From IMG/VR virus record IMGVR_UViG_3300010149_000129, positions 1 through 26,886 of that record: 26,886 bases of DNA. One strand, given 5' to 3'. The DNA is from a virus. Shown here one piece after another: positions 14,927-21,600 of the stretch; position 1 is the stretch's first letter, and each line of letters begins with the position of its first letter. The notes under the pieces are model-generated. The model searched no databases and was not told the DNA's origin. It worked only from the letters and a program-made list of their open reading frames with translations. The position numbers were made by a program, and so were the translations under genes.

Positions 14927-16285
14927 ATGGATAAGTTCGGAAATAAGTTTGGAACAAGCTTTCAGATTAAGATTATATCATCTTTACTATCTGACAGAGT
15001 ATTTCTTCAGATGGTATACGATATCATCAAACCTGAATACTTTGACTCAGAAGCAAATGAGTGGATTGTAAAGAACATTATGTCTCATTTTGATTCTTAC
15101 AATGAATTACCCACATTGGATGTATTCAAAGTTGAAGTAAATAAGGTTGAAAGAGATGTTCTTAAACAATCAGTTGTAGACAATCTAAAGCAGGTTTGGA
15201 ATGGATTGGAGTCTGATGATTTAGACTATGTAAAAGAGAAGACATTAGAGTTCTGTAAGAACCAAGAAGTTAAGAGTGCAATCTTAGATTCGGTTACCTT
15301 ATTGGAAGAGGGTAAGTTCGATGTCATCAAATCAAAGATTGATGATGCGATGAAAGCAGGACAAGATACTAATGTTGGACACGAATACAAAGTCCATATC
15401 CAAGAACGATACGATGCTACTGTTAGGGATGTAGTTCCTACGGGATGGGATGTAATTGATGAGTTAGCAGATGGTGGTTTTGGAAAGGGTGAATTGATAA
15501 TGTTCGCAGCACCTCCTGGCATTGGTAAGTCTTGGGCATTGATTAATGTTGGAATGGCTGCTGCTAAAAGAGGTAAGACTGTAGTTCACTACACATTAGA
15601 ACTCAATGAGGGTTATGTAGGTCAGAGATACGATGCGGTACTTACAGGTACGGCAGTTCCTAATCTAAAATACAATATTGATGATGTAAGGGAGCAGGTA
15701 TCCAATCTTAGTGGTGAACTCATTATCAAATATTGGCCAACCAAAACCGCCTCTACTACGGCATTGAGGGCATCGTTAGACAAACTCAAACTTCAAGGTA
15801 AGAATCCTGACATTATTATCGTAGACTACGCAGATTTGTTGAAGGGTAATAGTCGTAAAGAACGACATGAGGAGTTGGAAGAGATTGTAGAGTCGTTGAG
15901 GGGTATTGCAGGTGAATATGAGTGTCCACTATTTACAGCATCTCAAATCAATCGTAGTGGTGCTGATGATGATATTATCACAGGTACGAAGATTGCGGGT
16001 TCATTCTCAAAACTGATGACTGCTGATTTTGTGGTGTCACTCAGTAGAAAGATTGAAGATAAGTTGGCAGGAACTGGTCGATGGCATGTAATCAAAAACA
16101 GATTTGGGCCTGATGGGATGACCTTACCATCTAAAGCTAATATGAGTAATGGTAGAATTCAGATATTTTCTGATGATTCCATTGATGGTAAAAAGACCCA
16201 AAGTGATATGAACAATGGGGAGACTTTAGTAAGAAAAAATTTGTTACAAAAATATAATGAAATGAAGGGTGATATTGATGTTTAG
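14927..16285 (+). CDS. 41: Replicative DNA helicase, DnaB/gp41 type
   Basis: A 452-residue hexameric helicase candidate for unwinding the phage fork. The N-terminal domain (1-160) is helical and DnaB-like. The RecA-fold motor begins near PTGWDVIDELADGGFGKGEL; Walker A is APPGIGKS (195-202); the H1a-like glutamate lies in HYTLELNE; Walker B is DIIIVDYADLL; ASQINRSG is the DnaB H3/sensor-like glutamine motif, and the arginine-finger region follows near KNRFGPDG. T4 gp41 is 475 residues, so the length fits. Its promoter places the start codon near +1, which predicts a leaderless mRNA. A 54-base gap with no clear promoter match separates it from nrdB. Confidence 0.9.
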   Translation: MDKFGNKFGTSFQIKIISSLLSDRVFLQMVYDIIKPEYFDSEANEWIVKNIMSHFDSYNELPTLDVFKVEVNKVERDVLKQSVVDNLKQVWNGLESDDLDYVKEKTLEFCKNQEVKSAILDSVTLLEEGKFDVIKSKIDDAMKAGQDTNVGHEYKVHIQERYDATVRDVVPTGWDVIDELADGGFGKGELIMFAAPPGIGKSWALINVGMAAAKRGKTVVHYTLELNEGYVGQRYDAVLTGTAVPNLKYNIDDVREQVSNLSGELIIKYWPTKTASTTALRASLDKLKLQGKNPDIIIVDYADLLKGNSRKERHEELEEIVESLRGIAGEYECPLFTASQINRSGADDDIITGTKIAGSFSKLMTADFVVSLSRKIEDKLAGTGRWHVIKNRFGPDGMTLPSKANMSNGRIQIFSDDSIDGKKTQSDMNNGETLVRKNLLQKYNEMKGDIDV

Positions 16286-16339
16286 TCAGTATTTATAATC
16301 ACTCAATTAAAGTTTAATGTATAAATTCAAGGAAATATA

Positions 16340-17332
16340 ATGGAAATATTTAAGGAGAGAGTACCCTTTAAACCTTTCGAATATCCACAATACTACACAG
16401 AAGGTTGGTTGAAACAAGCACAAGCCTTTTGGTTACATACGGAGATTCCGATGCAAGGTGATGTAAAGGATTGGAATGAACACCTAAATACATCAGAGAA
16501 AAATTTGGTTGGTAACATCCTATTGGGATTTGCTCAAACTGAATGTGCAGTATCTGATTATTGGACACAATATGTAACTGCTTGGTTTCCAAAGCACGAA
16601 ATCAAACAGATGGCTATGATGTTCGGTTCGCAAGAAACAATCCATGCAACAGCATACTCTTACTTAAATGAAACATTAGGATTAGAAGACTTTGAGGCAT
16701 TTCTACACGAACCTGCGATTGCAGAAAAGTTTGAATATCTAACCGCTACTACGGCAGATTGGACACATGTGGATTTGATGGTAAATCCAAAAGCGAGAAA
16801 AGAGGTAGCAAGGTCGTTAGCAATATTCAGCGCATTCGCAGAAGGTGTATCTCTATATAGTTCGTTTGCAGTGCTGTATTCCTTTCAGATGAGAAATCTT
16901 TTGAAGGGAATCGGCCAGCAAATGAAATGGTCAGTTAGAGATGAATCACTACATTCAAAGATGGGATGTCAATTGTTCAGAGATATGTGTTCTGAGTACC
17001 CTAATCTATTAGAATCTGTTAAGGACGATGTTGTTAAAGCCGCTAAGTATATGGTTGAGATGGAACATAAGTTCATTGATAAGATGTTTGAGATGGGTGA
17101 TTTGGAGAATCTGAAATCAAAGGATTTAAAGAACTTTATATCGAAGAGAGGAAATGAAAAGCTGAAAGAGTTGGGTTACGAAGGTGTATTCGAATACAAC
17201 GAAAAATCAGCTGAAGAATTAGAATGGTTCTACCATTTGACAGGGGGTACAACTCATACCGATTTCTTTGCAGTAAGACCTACGGACTACTCCAAAGCAA
17301 ATGAGGGTGAAGATTTTAACGATATTTGGTAA
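16340..17332 (+). CDS. nrdB: Ribonucleotide reductase class I beta subunit (NrdB/R2)
   Basis: A 330-residue ferritin-like radical-generating subunit that pairs with the alpha subunit encoded 6 bases downstream to make dNTPs. The metal ligands appear as E68 (FAQTE), E99 and H102 (SQETIH), E168 (FAEG), and E202 and H205 (RDESLH). A tyrosine, Y106, lies four residues after H102, the position of the radical tyrosine in E. coli (Y122). Oddity: the first ligand, Asp in E. coli-type enzymes, is Glu here. Glu at this site is known from subclass Ic and, as I recall, from the dimanganese subclass (Id) described in flavobacteria, which also keeps the tyrosine. The C-terminal tail GEDFNDIW is acidic-aromatic as expected for docking to alpha. 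No N-terminal ATP-cone. Confidence 0.93.
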   Translation: MEIFKERVPFKPFEYPQYYTEGWLKQAQAFWLHTEIPMQGDVKDWNEHLNTSEKNLVGNILLGFAQTECAVSDYWTQYVTAWFPKHEIKQMAMMFGSQETIHATAYSYLNETLGLEDFEAFLHEPAIAEKFEYLTATTADWTHVDLMVNPKARKEVARSLAIFSAFAEGVSLYSSFAVLYSFQMRNLLKGIGQQMKWSVRDESLHSKMGCQLFRDMCSEYPNLLESVKDDVVKAAKYMVEMEHKFIDKMFEMGDLENLKSKDLKNFISKRGNEKLKELGYEGVFEYNEKSAEELEWFYHLTGGTTHTDFFAVRPTDYSKANEGEDFNDIW

Positions 17333-17338
17333 TTAGTT

Positions 17339-19105
17339 ATGAAGAATTATGGAGAAGAATTTGGGTGGGAGGTTGATGTAGACTTTCCATCTTGGGCAAA
17401 CACAGAAATATATGCAAAAACAATATCTAAGGGTTACCTTTTAGAAGGTGAAGCTCCAAAGGATGCATATTGGAGAGTAGCGACATCAGTTGCTAGAAGA
17501 TTGGGTAAACCACAAATGGCATCAAAGTTCTTTGATGACATTTGGAGAGGTTGGTTGAACTTGGCAACACCCGTACTATCAAATACTGGAACAGACAGAG
17601 GACTACCTATCAGTTGTTTTGGTATCGATGTTGGTGATTCTATCCAAGAGATTGGACAGAAGAATTTGGAGATGATGTTACTCGCTAAACATGGTGGTGG
17701 GGTTGGTATTGGTATCAACCAAATCAGACCCGCAGGAAGTGTAATCACAGGAAATGGTACATCAGATGGTGTAGTTCCATTTGCTAAGATTTACGACTCA
17801 ACGATATTGGCTACCAATCAAGGTGCAGTTCGTAGAGGTGCTGCATCTGTGAACCTCAACATTGAACACAATGACTTTGATGAGTGGATTGAAATCAGAG
17901 AACCAAAGGGTGATGTAAATCGTCAATGTTTGAACCTACATCAATGTGTGGTCGTTGGTGATAAATTTATGAGGAAGTTAGAAGATGGTGATAACGAAGC
18001 GAGACGAAGATGGGGTAAGGTACTTCAGAAACGAAAAGCAACGGGTGAACCATATATTATGTATAAGGGTAATGTAAACAAACAAAACCCTGAGGCATAC
18101 AAACAAAACTCACTCAAAGTCTTTATGACAAACATCTGTAGTGAGATTACATTACATACTGATGAATCACATTCGTTCGTTTGTTGTCTATCATCTCTCA
18201 ATCTATCTAAGTACAACGAATGGAAAGACACCGATTTGGTTTATACATCAACTTGGTTCTTAGATGGTGTATTAGAGGAGTTCATTCAGAAAGCAAAGAA
18301 TATGAGAGGGTTCGAAAACTCAGTTCGTTCAGCTGAAAAGGGTAGAGCATTAGGATTGGGAGTATTGGGATGGCATACATACTTACAACAGAATGGAATT
18401 CCATTCGATTCACTTACGGCTCAATTTGAGACGAGAAGAATATTCTCTCAGTTGAAGATTGAATCAGAGAGAGCGAGTAGGGATATGGCATTAGAATATG
18501 GTGAACCCCTATGGTGTGTTGGTACAGGTATGAGAAATACTCACCTAAGAGCAGTTGCACCAACGGTATCTAATTCAAAGTTGAGTGGTAATGTATCGCC
18601 AGGCATCGAACCTTGGGCAGCGAATGTATTCACCGAACAAACGGCAAAGGGTACATTTATTCGTAAAAACAAAGAGTTGGAGAAGGTTCTCAGAAAGGTT
18701 GGTATCAACAACAAAGAAACTTGGGATAAGATACTTGCTGATGGTGGTTCAATACAAGACATTTCTGAATTGGACAATTGGGTTTATTGTGATGGTAAAC
18801 TGATGAACATTAAGGATTGTGACAAAGAGTTTGATAGAGTAAAGGATGTATTCAAAACATTCAAAGAAGTAAATCAGTTGGAGTTGGTAAGGCAGGCAGG
18901 TATTAGACAACAATACATCGACCAATCAGTATCATTGAACCTTGCGTTCCCATCACAAGCAACTCCAAAGTGGTTGAACCAAGTTCATATGGAAGCTTGG
19001 AAGCAGGGAGTCAAAACCCTATATTACACAAGAACTGAATCAGTTTTGAGAGGTGATATCGCTGACAGAGCAATGGATGAAAATTGTATTAGTTGTGATG
19101 GTTAA
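17339..19105 (+). CDS. nrdA: Ribonucleotide reductase class I alpha subunit (NrdA/R1)
   Basis: A 588-residue catalytic subunit reducing ribonucleoside diphosphates. Catalytic features: LPISCFG with C93, the first redox cysteine; TNICSE (264-269) carrying the N-x-C-x-E active site, N265, C267 and E269; FVCCLSSLNL with C282/C283, the partner cysteine; LYYTRTES with Y562 and Y563, the radical-relay pair; and a C-terminal C583-x-x-C586 shuttle. It starts directly in the barrel-associated helical region, with no N-terminal ATP-cone (E. coli NrdA, with one, is about 760 residues), so overall dATP inhibition is probably absent. The reduced shuttle cysteines would be served by the thioredoxin gene 18 bases downstream. 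Gene order is nrdB, nrdA, thioredoxin. Confidence 0.94.
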   Translation: MKNYGEEFGWEVDVDFPSWANTEIYAKTISKGYLLEGEAPKDAYWRVATSVARRLGKPQMASKFFDDIWRGWLNLATPVLSNTGTDRGLPISCFGIDVGDSIQEIGQKNLEMMLLAKHGGGVGIGINQIRPAGSVITGNGTSDGVVPFAKIYDSTILATNQGAVRRGAASVNLNIEHNDFDEWIEIREPKGDVNRQCLNLHQCVVVGDKFMRKLEDGDNEARRRWGKVLQKRKATGEPYIMYKGNVNKQNPEAYKQNSLKVFMTNICSEITLHTDESHSFVCCLSSLNLSKYNEWKDTDLVYTSTWFLDGVLEEFIQKAKNMRGFENSVRSAEKGRALGLGVLGWHTYLQQNGIPFDSLTAQFETRRIFSQLKIESERASRDMALEYGEPLWCVGTGMRNTHLRAVAPTVSNSKLSGNVSPGIEPWAANVFTEQTAKGTFIRKNKELEKVLRKVGINNKETWDKILADGGSIQDISELDNWVYCDGKLMNIKDCDKEFDRVKDVFKTFKEVNQLELVRQAGIRQQYIDQSVSLNLAFPSQATPKWLNQVHMEAWKQGVKTLYYTRTESVLRGDIADRAMDENCISCDG

Positions 19106-19123
19106 CATTAAAAAGGATAAAAG

Positions 19124-19363
19124 ATGAAGTATTTGTATTTTTCAGCACCGTGGTGCGGGCCATGCAGAACATTGGGGCCTATTATGAATGAGGTAGCTAC
19201 TCAGGTGCCTGTAACAAAAATTGATGTTGATTCAGATTATGAGTTGGCACAAAAGTATAATGTCAGAAATGTTCCAACGGTTGTGTTGATGAACGGAGAA
19301 TCTGAAGTGAAGAGGTTTGTAGGTGTTCAACCTAAAAATGTATACATTCAAGCCGCAAGTTAA
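19124..19363 (+). CDS. Short thioredoxin
   Basis: A 79-residue thioredoxin-fold protein. SAPWCGPCRTLGP carries the classic WCGPC redox motif with C11 and C14; NVRNVPTVVL has the cis-proline loop. It lacks the N-terminal strand and helix of full-length thioredoxin (about 105 residues), as do many phage thioredoxin/glutaredoxin-like proteins such as T4 NrdC. Placed directly after nrdA, it most likely reduces the C-terminal CxxC of the alpha subunit. An AAAAAGGATAAAAG sequence before the ATG may act as a weak ribosome binding site. The last gene of the nrd unit, ending just before the next promoter. Confidence 0.92.
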   Translation: MKYLYFSAPWCGPCRTLGPIMNEVATQVPVTKIDVDSDYELAQKYNVRNVPTVVLMNGESEVKRFVGVQPKNVYIQAAS

Positions 19364-19364
19364 A

Positions 19365-19396
19365 TTTGTATAATCAAAAATAAATTCGTATATTAG
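19365..19396 (+). promoter_or_regulatory. Bacteroidetes-type promoter for the MazG gene
   Basis: -33 TTTG at 19365-19368, a 20-base spacer ending in ATTCG, and -7 TATATTAG at 19389-19396. The ATG follows after 5 bases. The core through the ATG is identical over 20 bases to the helicase promoter. Confidence 0.8.
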
Positions 19397-19401
19397 TAGT
19401 T

Positions 19402-19812
19402 ATGAAAAAACAATTAGAACAACTATCAGAGTTTCAGACATCATATAACTCTACAATGAATACTGAACCTACTCTTATCTCAGATGATGATTACTCATTG
19501 AGATATCGGTTGGGTAAGGAAGAGTTGATTGAGTATTTTGATGCATGTAAGGATGGTAATCTCACAGAGATTGCAGATGCCCTTGCAGACCAACTTTACA
19601 TTTTGTTGGGTACTATTGTATCTCACGGAATGCAAGAGGTTATTGAACCAATTTTCAATGAGGTTCATAGGTCGAATATGAGTAAGTTGGGTGCAGATGG
19701 AAAACCTATCTATAGAGAGGATGGAAAGGTATTGAAGGGTGAGAATTATTCACCACCTAATATATCTCAGTATCTACCCGATGACAATCAGATGGAACTA
19801 CCATTTGAATAG
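19402..19812 (+). CDS. mazG: MazG-like NTP pyrophosphohydrolase
   Basis: A 136-residue all-alpha NTP pyrophosphatase. The signature is E40-E41-x-x-E44, then E56-x-x-D59 and D63 (KEELIE and EIADALADQLY), the Mg-binding EExxE...ExxD pattern. It is followed by LLGTIVSHG and the EVHRSNMSKLGADGKPI segment typical of the phage and cyanophage MazG/HisE-like group. Such enzymes hydrolyse (d)NTPs to monophosphates. In phages they may adjust nucleotide pools or, as has been proposed, affect (p)ppGpp. Own promoter with a predicted leaderless start. The next gene begins 7 bases after the stop. Confidence 0.88.
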   Translation: MKKQLEQLSEFQTSYNSTMNTEPTLISDDDYSLRYRLGKEELIEYFDACKDGNLTEIADALADQLYILLGTIVSHGMQEVIEPIFNEVHRSNMSKLGADGKPIYREDGKVLKGENYSPPNISQYLPDDNQMELPFE

Positions 19813-19819
19813 GTATAGG

Positions 19820-20023
19820 ATGGCTCTTAGAGGAGAATCACACCCTGCCCACAAACTTACGGAGCAGCAGGTGAACACTATTAGAAGACTATGGAACATT
19901 GGACATAGGAATATTAAGGTGTTGGCTAGGAACAATAAGGTGTCACCTGCTAATATCCGTAGGATTGTTCGTAATGAAACATGGACACATTTATTGATTG
20001 GTGAATTCGATAAATATCAGTAG
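19820..20023 (+). CDS. Small helix-turn-helix protein, homing-endonuclease-type HTH
   Basis: A 67-residue basic protein. I chose the ATG at 19820, 7 bases after the MazG stop; the frame is open further upstream only because it runs through mazG. The order RGESHPAHKLTEQQV, a first helix, then VLARNNKVSPANIRRIVRNETW is the short HTH module that usually accompanies phage HNH homing endonucleases (G-E-x-n-K-L-T...VS...I.RIV....W). No nuclease domain is attached. It could be a free-standing DNA-binding regulator or a remnant of a homing endonuclease. Its TAG overlaps the GTG of the next gene by one base, so it is coupled to the Mom-like pair and may regulate it. Confidence 0.65.
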   Translation: MALRGESHPAHKLTEQQVNTIRRLWNIGHRNIKVLARNNKVSPANIRRIVRNETWTHLLIGEFDKYQ

Positions 20024-20781
20024 TGAAGGTTGAAGGTAAGGAATATTGTGATACATCAAAGTTATCAGTACGGGGTGTATCCAAATCAGTTGCAAAAGAA
20101 ATCATAATCAATAACCACTATAGTGGGTTGTGGACAAAGGTATCTTACGCATTGGGTTTGTATATAGAAGATGACTCACATCAGTTCTTCAATACTTCAG
20201 AAAAGCTTATAGGTATTGCATGTTATGGTGACCCGATCGGGAGGTTAACAGGACAATCCATATCAGAAACTTTAGATAGAACTGAAGTGTTGGAGTTAGT
20301 CAGATTGTTCGTTTTCGATGGGTATGGTTCAAATATTGAAAGTTGGTTTTTGTCACAAACATTTGATTGGTTAAGAACAAATGTTCCAAAGGTAAAAGCA
20401 CTAATATCGTATTCAGACCCAAAGGAGGGGCACGCAGGAACAATCTACCAAGCAACAAATTGGATTTATCAGGGTAATAAACTCAGATTCAATGATAGTT
20501 GGAGTTTTAAGTTTGAAGAAGATGGGAGGTGGACACATGGTAAAACTATATTCCCACAATACAAAACAAACGACCCTAAGAAAATACAAGAACAGGTAAA
20601 TAAACCTTTTTGGATTCGTAAAGAACCTCGTAAACATCGATATGTTTACATTCTTCTAAAGGGGGGTGAACGGAGAAAGTTGCTGAAGAGTTTAAAACAC
20701 CCAACATTCCCATATCCAAAAGGAAATGATGACATTGAAATGGAAATACATAAATTAGAGCCAATTGAAAGTAGAGGGTAA
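20023..20781 (+). CDS. Mom-like DNA-modification protein (GNAT fold), copy 1
   Basis: A 252-residue protein with a GTG start overlapping the upstream stop (TAGTG). The N-terminal MKVEGKEYCD is shared with copy 2, which supports this start. Motifs: NNHYSG (30-35); LELVRLFVFDGYGSNIESWF (90-109), the acetyl-CoA-site-like strand and helix of GNAT proteins; and LISYSDPKEGHAGTIYQATN (127-146) followed by WIYQG. Known: phage Mu Mom, which modifies adenine in phage DNA and blocks restriction, is a diverged GNAT-family protein, and phage homologues carry a comparable S-x-x-D...GH.GT.YxAxNW.Y.G block. Inference: this protein modifies bases in phage DNA. The acyl donor and target base cannot be read from sequence. 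Its last 17 bases overlap copy 2. A basic C-terminus (KEPRKHRYVYILLKGGERR) may contact DNA. Confidence 0.66.
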   Translation: MKVEGKEYCDTSKLSVRGVSKSVAKEIIINNHYSGLWTKVSYALGLYIEDDSHQFFNTSEKLIGIACYGDPIGRLTGQSISETLDRTEVLELVRLFVFDGYGSNIESWFLSQTFDWLRTNVPKVKALISYSDPKEGHAGTIYQATNWIYQGNKLRFNDSWSFKFEEDGRWTHGKTIFPQYKTNDPKKIQEQVNKPFWIRKEPRKHRYVYILLKGGERRKLLKSLKHPTFPYPKGNDDIEMEIHKLEPIESRG

Positions 20782-21568
20782 AGAATATTGTGATGTAAGT
20801 AGAGTGAGTGTTTCACGAATAGCAAAGTCTATCGCTAAAGATATTATCATAAAGAAACACTATACTCACGCTTGGACTATGTGTAGATACGCATTGGGTA
20901 TTTACTATAAGACTGATGAAGTGGATGTGTTTGGTAATCAACACCAACTCATAGGATGTGCAATATACGGATTCCCTGTTGGAGCAAAGGCATCCACATC
21001 AGTATGTGAGGGTCTGAGTAAAGACAATATATTGGAGTTGACTCGTTTGTATGTTGATGATGGGTATGGTTCTAATATCGAATCAAACGCATTGTCCAAG
21101 ACATTTAAGTGGATTAAGGAAAACGATAAGAACATCAAAGTTCTACTATCATATGCAGACAATGGTCAAGAACATTTAGGAGGTATCTATCAGGCAACCA
21201 ATTGGATTTATCAAGGTTTGAATACTGATATCGCTCTAATGCCTAATTGGGGCATCTCATTATCTAAAGACCCATATCAATGGATCCATAGTAGAACTGT
21301 ATTCAACAATTGGGGGAGTGGTAATTTAGAACATCTAAAAAGAGAAATTGGTAAAGATGGATACAAAGAGTTTTGGAGAAGAGAAGAACCACCAAAACAT
21401 AGATACATCCAATTACTACCTCAGAATAAAAAAGAAAAAAAGGCTTTGATGAAAAGGTTGAAGCACGAAATCAAACCTTATCCTAAATCAGCAAGAGATT
21501 ACAATACGGATATTATCAGACACGATGCATATCCACCAGAAGAATCTAATGAGATAAATTTTTGGTAG
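20765..21568 (+). CDS. Mom-like DNA-modification protein (GNAT fold), copy 2
   Basis: A 267-residue paralogue of the preceding gene. The start is TTG at 20765, overlapping copy 1 in another frame by 17 bases; the resulting N-terminus MKVEGKEYCD matches copy 1 exactly and the two align without gaps to about residue 152. Shared blocks: HY (32-33), the identical DGYGSNIES (99-107), LLSYADNGQEHLGGIYQ (127-143) and ATNWIYQG (144-151), and later FW-R-EP-KHRY and LKH...PYPK. The segment between residues 152 and 190 and the GH/EH position (GHAGT against EHLGG) differ, as expected for paralogues with different substrate or site preference. DNA identity is moderate, so the duplication is old. It probably acts with copy 1 in one DNA-modification pathway. 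Confidence 0.65.
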   Translation: MKVEGKEYCDVSRVSVSRIAKSIAKDIIIKKHYTHAWTMCRYALGIYYKTDEVDVFGNQHQLIGCAIYGFPVGAKASTSVCEGLSKDNILELTRLYVDDGYGSNIESNALSKTFKWIKENDKNIKVLLSYADNGQEHLGGIYQATNWIYQGLNTDIALMPNWGISLSKDPYQWIHSRTVFNNWGSGNLEHLKREIGKDGYKEFWRREEPPKHRYIQLLPQNKKEKKALMKRLKHEIKPYPKSARDYNTDIIRHDAYPPEESNEINFW

Positions 21569-21592
21569 TTTCAAAAACATTTCGTATATTAG
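21561..21592 (+). promoter_or_regulatory. Bacteroidetes-type promoter for the 21601 gene
   Basis: -33 TTTG at 21561-21564 (inside the end of Mom-like copy 2), a 20-base spacer ending in TTTCG, and -7 TATATTAG at 21585-21592. The ATG lies 8 bases after the box. Confidence 0.78.
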
Positions 21593-21600
21593 TATAACAA

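Noticed and set aside
16286-16339. Promoter for nrdB
   Set aside because: TTTATAAT and TATAAATT are present but no -33 TTG at 19-20 bases and no TCG extension; nrdB may be read through from the helicase gene or use a weaker signal.
20765-20781. Programmed frameshift joining the two Mom-like genes
   Set aside because: Each copy has its own full N-terminus (MKVEGKEYCD) and full domain, so separate initiation at TTG explains the overlap better; no slippery site seen.
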